Assembly (NCBI GenBank): GCA_933207985.1
Contig: OW240917.1
Coordinates: 124,170,573 to 124,234,572, forward strand
Direction of reading: 5' to 3'
DNA length: 64,000 nucleotides
Source of the DNA: Pelobates cultripes
Lineage: Eukaryota; Chordata; Amphibia; Anura; Pelobatidae
Position numbers and translations under genes: made by a program
The notes under the pieces: model-generated
The model's database searches: none
Told to the model about the DNA's origin: nothing
What the model saw: only the letters and a program-made list of their open reading frames with translations
Part shown: positions 10,715 to 23,963 of the stretch, piece by piece
Layout: each line of letters opens with the position of its first letter
Position numbering within the stretch: the stretch's first letter is position 1

Positions 10715-13700
10715 GTAATAACAAATAGTCCGTAAGTGTTTGGGAGAATCCCTGGAATGCATAGTGTCCTCCCAGCTGGTGGAAGGGTTAACCTGAGTGC
10801 TTATAGGGTTATATCTAATCACCCCTATATTATTACAGAGTGATACATAGCCTGCAGCTTGGTGTACGTTAACACTGTCAGCAGAGAGCAACCCTTGTAT
10901 TCAGTAGACGGGGGAGTTTGAAGAATTGCAATTTTTAGAACAAAACCAATAGAAATTAAGAAATTAAATCTCATAATCCGTTATATTTTCCCATTTAGGA
11001 TATTGTTTCTTATAATGTGCAATGCTTCTTAACTGCTAGTACATGCATGGCCCAACAGTTATATCAAAAACAGTTTTGGCCTGATCATTATGTACATTGG
11101 TTGTTTTGATACTTGACATGCAGCCATTTTGTCAGTAATATTTTTTTATATTTTTCTTGCACAATTGACTTCATTTTTATTTATTTTTTATTTTGTTTTA
11201 CTCATATGCGTACACACTGGTTGTGCAAGGCACACGTCCTAAAGCCAAATTCAGACCAGCCTTTGTTTTATTCAATTTTAATACATTTAAAGGGACTCTA
11301 TAGACACCAAGACCATGAAATGCACTGCAGGAATGACAATGTTTTCATTGCAGGGTTAAAAGATCACTATAGTGTCAGGAAAATTAAGCGGTTTTCCTGA
11401 CACTATAGTGTTCTGAGGGTGCCCACACCCTCAGGGTCACCCTCCCGCCGAGCTGAAGGGGTTAAAACCCCTTCAGTAGCTTACCTTTTTCCAGCGCTGG
11501 GCTCCCTTGACGCTGGTGACCTCTCCTCCCCCGCCGACATCAGCGGAGCTGAAAGCGCATACGTGGCAAGTGCCGCGCACGTGTTCAAGCTGTCAGTAGG
11601 AAAGCATTTTTCAATAGGTAAACGATAAAAGTTTAATGGACATCAATTAAGAACCAGTCATCCTGACTAATGCACGAAAAAATTTACTCAATTTTTGCTG
11701 CTAGGATCCACTGCAAAACACTGACAGAAATTACATCATACATAAGAACAAAAAATACAAAAATAAATACACCAATTACACAATTTAAATCAAATGGACA
11801 AGTCGAGTTATAAAAATTCCTCCTGCACGTCAAAAAGGATAAATACCCCATTCGCGTTAGCAGCGCCACCCTTTGTGGACGCCTTGTGAAAACTAGTGGG
11901 TGGCGGGGGGATGTAAAGCTTCTTCCTATTAAAGAGTTGCAATGTCCCTTTTTCCTTGAAAAGTGGTGCGGGAACACTGAATTGGTAACCATTGCACGTG
12001 GGGTAAGTTTCAAATTTGAGTATTATAGGTTACAATTATCAGATCAATAGGGCATCCTAAGAAGCTTATAGTAGTTACCCAGTGATAAACACAAAAATAA
12101 AAAATTGAGGTTCCTATTACTTACACTGAACAAAATTATAAACGCAACACTTTTTTGTTTTTGCCCCCATTTTTCATGAGCTGAACTCAAAGGCCTAAGA
12201 CTTTTTCTATGTACACAAAAGGCCTATATCTCAGAAATATTGTTCACAAATATGTCTGAATCTCTGTTGGTGAGCACTCCTCCTTTGCCAAGATAACCAT
12301 TCACCTCACAGGTATGGCATATCAAGATGCTGAATAGACCGCATGATTATAGCAAAGGCTGGCCACAATAAAAGGCCACTCCAAAATGTGCAGTTTTATT
12401 ACACAGCACAATGCCACAGATGTTGCAAGTTTTGAGGGAGCATGCAATTGGCATGCTCACTGCAGGATTGTCCACCAGAGCTGTTGCCCGTGAATTGAAT
12501 GTTCATTTCTCTACCATAAGCCATCAGCAAGGCATTTTAGAGAATTTGGCAGTACATCCAACCGGCCTCATAGCCGCAGACCACGTGTAACCACACCAGC
12601 CTAGGACCTCCACATCCAGCATCTTCACCTCCAAGATCGTCTAAGACCAGCCACCCGGACAGCTGCTGCAACAATCTGCTTGCACAACCAAAGAATTTCT
12701 GCACAAATTGTCAGAAACCGTCTCAGGGAAGCTCATCTGCATGCTCATCGACCTGACTGCAGTTTGTTGTTGTAACCGATTTAAGTGGGCAAAAGCTCAC
12801 ATTCGATGACGTCTGGCACTTTGGAGCGGTGTTCTCTTCACGGATGAATCACGTTTTTTTTTTATTATTATTTATTATTATTATTGTACAGGGCAGATGG
12901 CAGACCGCTAGTATGGCGTTGTGTAGGTGAGCGGTTTTGCTGATGTCAACATTGTGGATTGAGTGTCCCGTGGTGGTGGAGTTATGGTATTGGACGGTGT
13001 ATGTTATGGACAACAAACACAACATGACCATCACCTCATGTTGCAGCATGATAATGAACGGCCCCAAGTTGCAAGGATCTGTACACAATTCCTGGAAGCT
13101 GAAAACATCCCAGTTCTTGCATGGCCAGCATATTCACTGGACATGTCACCCATTGAGCATGTTTGGGATGCTCTGGATCAGCGTATATGTCTGCATGTGC
13201 CAATATCCAGCAACTTCGCACAGCCATTGAAGAGGAGTGGACCAACATTCCACAGGCCACAATCAACAACCTAAACAACTCAGTGTTGCACTACGTGAGG
13301 CAAATGGTGGTCACACCAGATACTGACTGTTTTTTGGACCTCCCCAATAAAGTAAAACTGCACATTTTAGAGTGGCCTTTTATTGTGGCCAGCCTAAAGC
13401 ACACCTGTGCAATAATCATGCTGTCTAATCCAGGGCTTGACAAATTTGTTTAGGATATAGGAGCCAGCTAAAAAAGTTAGGAGCCAGTAATTTTCAACGA
13501 GAGTGCAATTCTTAAAGGGACACTATAGTCACCAGAACCACTACAGCTTGATATGGTAGTTTTGGTGTCTATAGCCTGTCCCTGCAGGCATTTCAGTGTA
13601 AACACTGCCTTTAAAGCGAAAAGGCAGAGTTTACATTGCTGCTTACTAACTCCTCTGACTGTCACTCAGACGGTCACTAGAGGTTCAGTGTTTCCAAGCT

Positions 13701-16700
13701 CTGCATGGAGGCGCTGAATGCTCCTCATAGAGATTGGTTAATGTAATGCATCTCTATGAGGAGATGCGAATTGGTACACTTGCTGCGCATGCACAAAATC
13801 CTCCCAATGCTTTGCTAAGGGAAAGCATTGCCTTAGCGGAGATCATAAAGATTGATCATCTCAGCCATTGCAAAACTGGCACGGCGTGGGAAAATAGGAA
13901 GAAAGGTGAGTAAAAAAACACCTTCCTCAAGCGATCGCGCACGCACACACACTCTGACAGGCTCACATACACACTCATGCTGACAACAGGCTTGCACACA
14001 CTGACAGACACACACATACAGACGCTGACAGGCTCTCACATACAGATACTGACTCTGACAGGCTCGCTCACTGACAGCACACACACACAGTCTGACAGGC
14101 TCGCTCACAAACACACACACAGACACTCTTGACAGATTCACACATTTTTATTTGAATTGAAATCCACTCAGTCTCCCTACCTTTGGGAGAGCTGAGTGAG
14201 TCTTTCCTGGGGTCCAGTGGGCTGCACTATTCCTGTGTGGGTAGGAGCAGTACTCTGCCAGTAGCTCCTCTCTGCTCCCTCGCGCTCTGTAATGATGCCG
14301 GGGCGACATCATTACACAGCGCGAGAGAGCAGATGCAAATAGAGTACTGCTCCCTCGCGTGCTGGCCATAATGCTCGGGCGGCGGGCGGCATCCTCCATG
14401 TATCCGCGGGCAGGCGTCAAAGCTCCCTCCCACGCTAACTAGAGAGCTGGCAAATCCCAGTCGCCGTGGCGATCTGGCGCCTGGGATTTGTCGAGCCCTG
14501 GTCTAATCAGCCTCTTGATATGCCACAGCTGTGAGGTGAATGGATTATCTCGGCAAAGGAGAAGTGTTTCTATTCACAAGAAAGGTAATAGGGAGGAGTC
14601 GGGCAACTATAGGCCAGTAAGCCTTACTTCAGTAGTGGGGAAAGTGATGGAAACCATGTTAAAGGATAGGATTGTTGAACATCTAAAAAACACATGGATT
14701 TCAAGATCAGAGACAACATGGGTTTACTTCAGGGAGATCATGCCAAACTAATCTTATTGATTTTTTTGATTGGGTAACTAAAATTATAGATCAGGGTGGT
14801 GCAGTAGACATTGCTTACCTAGATTTCAGTAAGGCTTTTGACACTGTTGCACATAGAAGGCTTATCAATAAACTGCAATCTTTAAGTTTGGATTCCAATA
14901 TTGTTGAATGGGTAAGGCAGTGGCTGAGTGACAGGCAACAGAGGGTTGTAGTCAATGGAGTATATTCGAAGCTTGGGCTTGTCACCAGTGGGGGATACCT
15001 CAGGGATCTGTACTTGGACCCATTCTCTTTTTTTTTTTTTTTTTATAAATTCTTTATTTTTGTTGTGCGGGTGGTTACAAGATACCAACAAACGCCACAA
15101 CGGCGTATTGCAAGATTTATACATGTTAGACAGTGGCATGAAGAGTCGCACATATTTTGTGTTTTTTTTATCCAATATAACTAAACGATTGTAGTGCCCT
15201 AGTTAAGGTAAATGAAACAAGTAGAAACTATGTATGTGTGACAGTACTAGATGAGCTGTATTAGTGTGGTTAGATCTATGTGTTGAGTTACACGCTAGTT
15301 GAATCGTTATCGTAGTCACTTATGTAGATGCTATTGGTTAGCACAATTAGTTTATCCCATCCACACTTGTATAGGTGTAAATATTGGTTGTGCGGCTACC
15401 TGTTGTCTGGACCGGGATAAGTATGGATATGGATACTCTACACGTGCATAGGACATCAGCTTATCACAGTTGTAGAAAACATTTGCTTGTAACAATTGCA
15501 TAAAACTTTTGCATATACTATTTGCATATGACATGTGCGAGATAGTTAGTAAGAAAACGTAGTAGAGTATTCAGCTTAGGAGCGGGGTCGTGAGTGTGAT
15601 GACAGCCTGATCTGCTAATAGGGTGTGTGCACTGTGGTGTATATTGTGTGCTCCTAGATTACCCCTCGGCATGGGGGGGGGGTTGTCGTTCAGATAATAG
15701 GCAGTCGGGATCTACTCTGGGCCTCTGCCTGTCCATCAGTGGTTGTGGTCTGATGTGGGGGGGAAGTTTTTAAGAGTCCCTCATAGTAATGGCGGTGCAT
15801 AGGGGAATGTCCCAAAAGTCTTTTGGTGGTCTTCTGGTCTGGTTCAGGTCGTGACCGCTGTGTATTGTTCCACTTGAGGCCTCCTTGGCACGAACTCCGG
15901 TGCTCTGGTTGCATCCCGCCCAAGGGGATATGTGGTTCTCGCTGGTGGTTCCGCTGGTTGAATGGAATTCAGGGGGAGGCCCAGAGTGCCTAAGACCTCC
16001 GTGGCTTCATGTATGTTGCTTACAGCGTGTGGCACGTCTCCCCTCATGATGTGTAGGACGTGAGCTGGGCCCCAGCGGTACCTGATTTGGTTGGCTCGTA
16101 GCACTGCAGTAAACTGTTGTAGAGATCTCCGCCATGCTAATGTTCCACTTGAGAGGTCTGGGAAAAATGACAGGGTCATGTTTTCAAAGGGGTATGCCGA
16201 TTGCTCCCTGGTGGCCGCTAGGACTGCAGTTTTGTCCCTCAGGTTTTGAAATTGGAGCACTATGTCCCTAGATGTGCTGGGTGGTGCCCTGGTCTGTCTC
16301 GGCAGGCGGAATATGCCATCTAGCGTAATCGCCCTGGCTGTTTTCGGGGGCAAGAGTGCGGTGAGGAGCCGCCTGGCAAAGTGTGGGAGCTCTGCGTCAG
16401 GGACTGAGTCAGCCACCCCCCTAACCTTTAGGTTTTTGTAGCGTCTTTTATCTTCCTGTAAGGAGAATCGCTGGTCCTGTAGTTGGTTCTGTTTTTGCAG
16501 TGCGCTTATTGCAACTTGGAGCTCAGTTATTTGAGTGGTATGTGTTGTGGAGGTTCCCTCCACTGCCTGGAGACGGCCTGTCAAATTTTTCAAATCATTT
16601 ATCATAGCCACATCGGCCGCGATTTTCCTATGGTGCTCAGCCATGAGGTCTCCTATGGCTTCCATAGTTACCGGCTTGGGGTCGTTCACGGGTGGCTGGT

Positions 16701-19700
16701 TCCGTGTCTGCACCGGTTGTTTTAAGGCTGGGGCTGGTGCTGGGTCTCCCTCCGTGTCGTCCGAGGACCCCTCGTAAAAATCCGAGCAGCCGCCGTGCAG
16801 GGACGCCATTTTGGAGCCCGCGGCTTCATGAGCCTGCCGCCAGAGGTTCCCGATATCCATGCCGGGTCGGGGCTTGTCCGGCTTTTGTTTTTTCATTTTT
16901 CTCCCCATGTGGTCCGGGGGGGTTCTGGGCTCACTTTGCGGTGGATTCCGCCGATGCCCAGGTGTGGAAAGGGTGAGTTTTGCTCTGGCTTAGTCCGGAG
17001 CTTCTCCGCCATGCGTCCGTCTGGACCCATTCTCTTTAATATTTTTATTAGTGATATTGCAGAAGGTCTTGATGGTAAGGTATGTCTTTTTGCTGATGAT
17101 ACTAAGATATGTAACAGGGTTGATGTTCCAGGAGGGATAAGCCAAATAGCAAATGATTTAGGTAAACTAGAAAAATGGTCAGAATTGTGGCAACTGACAT
17201 TTAATGTGGTTAAGTGCAAGATAATGCATCTTGGACGTAAAAACCCAAGGGCAGAGTACAGAATATTTGATAGAGTCCTAACCTCAACATATGAGGAAAG
17301 GGATTTAGGGGTGATTATTTCTGATGACTTAAGGGTAGGCAGACAATGTAATAGAGCAGCAGGAAATGCTAGCAGAATGCTTGGTTGTATAGGGAGAGGT
17401 ATTAGCAGTAGAAAGAGGGCTCATGCCATTGTACAGAACACTGGTGAGACCTCACTTGGAGTATTGTACGCAGTACTGGAGACCCTATCTTCAGAAGAAT
17501 ATTGATACCTTAGAGAGAGTTCAGAGAAGGGCTACTAAACTGGTTCATGGATTGCAGGATAAAACTTACCAGGAAAGGTTAAAGGATCTTAACATGTATA
17601 GCTTGGAGGAAAGGCGAGAAAGGGGGGATATGATAGAAACATTTAAATACATAAAGGGAATCAACACAGTAAAGGAGGAGACTATATTTAAAAGAAGAAA
17701 AACTACCACAACAAGAGGACATAGTCTTAAATTAAAGGGACAAAAGTTTAAAAATAATATACGGGAGTGTTACTTTACTGAGAGGGTAGTGGATGCATGG
17801 AATAGCCTTCCAGCTGAAGTGGTAGAGGTTAACACAGTAAAGGAGTTTAAGCATGCGTTGGATAGGCATAAGGCTATCCTAATTAGAAGATAAGGCCAGG
17901 GGTTAATGAAAGCATTTAGAAAATTGGGCAGACTAGATGGGCCAACTAGTTATTATCTGCCGTCAAATTCTAAGTTTCTATGTTCACTGACACAGATTTA
18001 GAGAGATTTGTGAACAATATTTGCGAGAAAGAGGTCTTTTGTGTACGTAGAAAAAGTCATAGATCTTCGAGTTCAGTGTTGCGTTTATAATTTTGTTCAG
18101 TGTAATTGGTAAATTGCTCCTGGGTTAAAAAAATAATAATTAAGTTGTAAACAAACTTTCAGTTATAGGTCGCCGAGTACAGTAACTAACCCAATATATT
18201 GAAACTTGAAACAATTTGGCAAACCTGCTATCTGTTGAACGTTTGGCTCTCATGCCAGCAGACAGGCCTCTGCATTCTTCTTTTTTATTTTTTTTTATTT
18301 TTTGCCCATTTGCCATTGCTGTCCTAATTTGTTTGCCTAAAGCGAAAAAAATATATAAATTTCAGGGTGTTTAGAGAAAAGCATGACTGCAATATTTTCT
18401 TTTCTTCATATTTTCTTCATCATCATCTGATCATTTTATATTTTACTTTTTCATTTCAGAGAGCAAGGGGATCAGTTGAACCTACTTTGGAGAGCTGAGA
18501 AGTCAAAAATTTCCCAAATAGATGGAACAAAATCTTTTAACTTTGGTAAGCAGTTTTTGTTTTTAAACCCTGGTTCACTTAAGTGAGCTCTACAAATTTG
18601 ACTCATAATTGCCTTTTCTAACAATGGTTATCACTGAGGTCAGAGTACACTACTGGGTAGGACTGTGCTCACCATTTCTCAGCTTTGGGGGGGCTCTAGG
18701 CTTTTCTTAGCTGTCCATAGACTGGTAACCTGTAGCCTTATTTCTCATCCCTAATCTTGTCTATAGTGGCAGCTTATAACAGTATCCTTGTGATGTTCTG
18801 CTCTTAGAAATGCAATGGCATTTTAAAACATTACTACTGAAACGGCCAGCACCTTGTTTGTTGCTAAACATGAATACTTATTCAGGGTTATTCACTAACA
18901 TGAGAATTCAGCGAGAATTTCAAGTTGACGGCCAAAGTAGCTTAACCAAAGGCATAGGGGAGTTATAAAATATTTCCAGTTATCATTTATTTTTATATTT
19001 TTTTTTTTTTACATTTAAAGAAACAATATAGTGTCAGGAATACAAACGTACACCTGAGACTATAGGGCTGCTGTGGCCGTTTAATATACCGACCCCACTC
19101 TGATTGCTCTCAAAAGGTGAATTTACTCACTTTTTTTTTTTTTTTTCTTGCCACGTAGGGCTCCATCTCCATGGCTGAGATCCTCAATCTTAATGGTCTT
19201 AGCCAATTCAGTGCTTTCCCATAGGAAAGCGTTGGGAGTCTATTGCACATGCTCGTCAAAACATCACGCAGCGCCAATCCGCATCTCCATGGAGAGATGC
19301 ATTTGTATTAATGCATCAGTGTGGGGAACGCCAGTGCTGCACACAGGAAGTACCTGAATGACTGCTACTAGAGATGTTACTAGGCAGCAATGTAAACACG
19401 GTCTTTTCTCTGAGAAAACTAGCTTGCCATGCTTCCAGTGGTGTCCACATTACTTATTTGAACTGTCGTTGAGCAGTTTTCTCCCTTCATTCAGCATTTC
19501 CATGCAGTCTGTCATTAACATGAGTGGTATTATTTTTCAGTTTTATTATGGTTTTGTGAACCAAAACATTAAAGGTCCACTATAGGCGCCCAGACCACTT
19601 CAGCTCAATGAAGTGGTCTGGGTGCCAGGTCTATCTAGGGTTAACCCTGCAGCTGTAAACATTAGGGTTAATCCAGCCTCTAGTGGCTGTCTCACTGACA

Positions 19701-22700
19701 GCCGCTAGAGGCGCTTCTCACTGATTTTCAGTGAGAAGACGCTGCCGTCCATAGGAAAGCATTGAGCACTGGAGATGACGTCTGAAGAGGGTGGAGAGTC
19801 CCCAGTGCCGAGGCAGCCCGGCGTTGGAGAAAAGTCCGAATTTAACCCCTTCCTCCCACTAGAGCCCAGCGGGGGACCCTGAAGGTGGAGGGGGGGGGGG
19901 ACCCAAAGATGTATTTAATGCCTCATTTTATCATTGGGGTAAATCGGCTAGATCTTTTATCTAATACCTTTGCAAGTCCTCCATTTCTAAACCCAGATTT
20001 TATGTTGCAGTCCAATTACAGACTTCCCAATGCAGCGCAACAATAAGACTTTGCAAGGCAGTGGTTCTGTCCAACTGCAGCTTCTTGAGTTTAGCCCCAC
20101 TGAACAAACCAGGAAGTAATATGACCTGTTCTCTGCTTTAAACCCAAGGGGTGTAACCAGGTTCCTTTATAAAAGTGCCAATTTCTATTGAAACCTGCAC
20201 TTTTGTAAAATGGAAAAAAAAAGAGGGGACACTCTTCACACACACACAGCTTTTCAGTGTCTAAGGGGTCTGGAGTGTTCTTTTTTTCATTCAGTCTGTT
20301 TCTTCTCATAACTTGTAGTTATGCTATATGTTTTTTAAATGTCAAGCTTTTGGGTGTTCCTGACTTTAAGGTAAACTGGTATTCCTGCAAAAATTTATTG
20401 GGAAATTTTGGCTTTTGATAAGATGGTAAAACACCGGACTAGCACAGCTATGCAAATAACCATTGTGGTACAAATTAATCACAGGCATTCTATTAAGACT
20501 ACATTACATGGATAGGTTGGATACTAATAACTAAGCAACTGTTTTCTAGATCGTGTATTCCATTCCAATGAAACGACCAGTCAAGTTTACCAGGAAATGG
20601 CAATTCCTATTATACGCTCTGTTTTACACGGATACCATGGTGGGTATTTCAGTATATACTGAAGACATATAAGACAGTTAGTCTTGTGCATTTTTTCAGA
20701 TATCTATACAACAATTTTGCTTTTGCAGGCACTATATTTGCTTATGGACAGACATCCTCTGGGAAAACGTACACAATGATGGGAACAACAGATTCTGTAG
20801 GAATAATACCACAGGCAGTGCAGGATATTTTTAAAATTATACAAGAGGTATGTAAAATGTACTGTGTAGATTTGTTCCCTTCTTCCCCCACACTTTTTTT
20901 TTTTGTAGAATATACATTGTTTTTGTCCAGTAAACTGTGCATTTTCCACAAATAAAATATGAATGGAAGAATGAAGGCAAAAATAGCTTATGTGGAATTA
21001 AAGGGACACTCTAAACACCAGACCATTTCAGGCACTAAATGTTTCCCTTTAACTTTGCTATTGTTAGAACATGGGTATTTTTGCAATTTGGGATTTTTTT
21101 AAATTCAGTTCCTTATGTTTGAATTGTGTGTATCTGCTGGCTGTATTTTAAAGTAATGTGATTCAGATTTATTCTCTACAATTTGAGTTTTTTATGCATA
21201 CATATGCGATGCTTATTAAATATACACTTATTAATCAGGGGTGTCAAGGGACTAAAGTAATCTATTTGTCTGGACACAATAATTTCAATTACGAAGATTT
21301 GGGCTGCTGTCAGGAGCACTGGACATTGACAGGTGTGTGTGTGTGTATATGTGTGTGTGTATATAAAAATAATGTGTGTTTGTGTGTAGATACAAATATG
21401 CGAGCACGTTAATGTGCTGGCTGTGTGTAGTTGTTTTAAACTTTCTGATATATGTGCTCACACAAAAACTATGCATTCTCTGACACTTGCACACAGCACA
21501 GAATACCAGCAGCTGCCTGGATTTTGTATAGTGGGTGTTCAGCCTGTCCTATGCTGTCTCTGCCATGCACAGTGTCTGCCACTGGCATGTCACGTCCCAC
21601 TATAAAAAAAATTAACTTTTTGCCTGGAACTGTATGTCCTGGGCATTGGGCAGTATAAACACCACATCCCTGTTATTATACATATGTATGTACACATGTA
21701 TAATTTCAGAAATTATACTACGTTATTTACTAAAGTGAGAATGCAACCTGAATACAAAGTGAATGTAAAATTTTACAGTCAAAATAGCCAAACTGTAAAA
21801 ATTAGAACAGTCATCTGTGCTTTCCATTCAGCTATTCTAGCCTGAAATTTGAAATCTCACTTTAATAAATAACCTTTAAAGTATAAATTGTTTAAACTTT
21901 TTTTTATTTATTAAAGTTTGTTCTCATTGACACACTTACTTCACAGTCCCATTGCATCTTTCATATTTCCAGCATCCCTCATGGACCTGCAGCTTGTCCC
22001 CTTCACATCTCTTTCCTCAATGCAGTATAGGCCGCCAGAATATTACTCCATGTTGTATCCCAGTGGTCATCGAGTCCGTGCATTGTGAGGAGCAGCCTAC
22101 AGCTGGCTGGGGGCCCCAGCCAGCTGTAGGCTATGGTGACCCACTGGAAAATTTCCAGCTTTTCAGTCCTTCCAATGTACTAATCCTCCCTCACTACCTG
22201 CCACTTGCCTGTGTCCTGAGCTAAAAGAATAGTGAAATGGCTTGCATTGTGCATGGATTTGAATCTTCAGAGTGTAACGTGGTAGAAATTCTGCATACCC
22301 AATTATTAATTGATACCTTTTTATGACAGATACCAAACCGAGAGTTTCTGCTGCGAGTGTCCTACATGGAAATTTACAATGAAACTGTGACTGACCTCCT
22401 ATGTGATGATAGAAAGAAAAAGCCTTTAGAAATACGTGAAGACATTGATGTAAGTGAAAGTGGCTTGTTTTAGAACAAACATGCCAATTTTAGAAGAACT
22501 GACTCCTGATGTAATTGTTACAGATTGAGAATCTATTTATCCTTCTAGTTTGTATTTAAAAAAAATAAAAATAGAAAAATGTTAATCTGCAACATGCTCT
22601 TCTTTTGTTTCAATCAACTCATGGAATACTAATTTTGGAGGGGGTGCTGACAGTGGCACTTAATTTGTAATGCTAACCTAGTGTCTCCAGCAACCCATCC

Positions 22701-23504
22701 CCTCAGTTCTGCTTTGGTATATCTGGTAGCTTAAACTTGTACAGCATGGGTGGCTGTGATTGGCTGAGAGTATCAGATGACCACTTTTAACAACTCCATA
22801 TTGCTTTAAGGAATTGTGTTGTCTCTGTCTTATCTCTAGTTAGGGGGCTGTTGTTTGACTAGCCAGGAACACTTATTTAGTGATTATCTATTCAAAAACG
22901 GTTTAGCAGTGAATGTAGGGACAGTGCCAGAGAACTCCAGGCACTTAACCAATTCAATGAAATGAATCATTATACTGCATACAGTGTCCCTTTAACTTTT
23001 CATGGTGATGGGAGTTTTCCTTTAACTCAGAAAACCCTGCAGGTTGGGTGGAAGTGGCAGTTAATTTTTTGAGGTGGTGCTTATTTTTTATTGTTATATT
23101 ATTTATTTTTTACTTTTTTAACTATTATAAGTTACATGCAGCATAAAGAACTGTAACATAACCTGCACATTACACAAAATATGTTGATAACTCGAATGTC
23201 CTTTTTAAGCCCTTAAGGACGGCGGGCGTGCTATGCCATCCGTAGGGACACGGCTCTAAACGACGACGGGCGGCATTGCATGTCCCCGCCGTCCTATGTA
23301 CTTACCAATCGCTGTGGGGGGAGTTACCTGGCATCCCAGGGAGACTCCTTGCTGCCTTTCCAGCCCTCCTGGGCCATGGGATTGCGAGGACCTCACGCTC
23401 ATATGGACGGAATAGCCATCCACAGCATTGCCAGCAGGGGGAGTGCCTTAAATTACAGGTAGTCCCCCTGCTGCCTGAAAAAAGTTAAAAACAGTTTAAT
23501 GTGT

Positions 23505-23548
<44 letters not shown>

Positions 23549-23555
23549 GTATGTG

Positions 23556-23595
<40 letters not shown>

Positions 23596-23865
23596 TATTT
23601 ACAAATTCTGGCACTCTTCCCCAACAAAATCTCAGAAAGAATTCAGACCAAGGTGCTTCTCAGTGCAAAATATAAAATCCAGAGAAATGAGAGCACTGAC
23701 TGGGTTTAGAAAAATGTGTATTAAATATTAGGCAAACAAATCAACGTTTCGACTGTCAAGCGGTCTTTATCTTGATAAAGACCGCTTGATGGTCGAAATG
23801 TTGATTTGTTTGCCTAATATTTAATACACATTTTTCTAAACCCAGTCAGTGCTCTCATTTATCTG

Positions 23866-23963
<98 letters not shown>

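Larger units (their letters stand above)
14567..17983 (+). mobile_element. CR1/L2-type LINE inserted in Tc1, itself split by an L1
   Basis: The 5'-truncated LINE interrupts Tc1 between 'ggagaagtg' and 'cactgacacag'. The reverse transcriptase reads in pieces: [35 protein letters not shown], then after the L1 insertion [15 protein letters not shown] and LFADDTKI (the FADD catalytic box), then [11 protein letters not shown] and [15 protein letters not shown]. The 3' end (gactagatgggcc... ctatg) is the standard CR1/L2 tail. A few frameshifts and stops are present, so it is inactive but fairly young. Confidence 0.88.
12124..18102 (+). mobile_element. Tc1/mariner-like element, split by nested insertions
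   Basis: Terminal inverted repeats cactgaacaaaattataaac (12124) and its complement (ending 18102) are perfect for at least 27 bp and flanked by TA at 12122-12123 and 18103-18104. Tc1 sequence occupies 12124-13430, 14501 to about 14566 and about 17984-18102; the rest is later insertions. Transposase remnants read in plus frames near 12,420-13,280, including [10 protein letters not shown] and [17 protein letters not shown], the DDE-domain end typical of Tc1 transposases. Multiple frameshifts and stops make it inactive. Confidence 0.9.

Noticed and set aside
16795..17505. 236-codon ORF that seems to fuse a novel N-terminus to a reverse transcriptase
   Set aside because: It crosses the L1/LINE junction at 17,021. 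The first part is antisense L1 5' sequence, the second is CR1/L2 RT. It is chance read-through, not a gene fusion.
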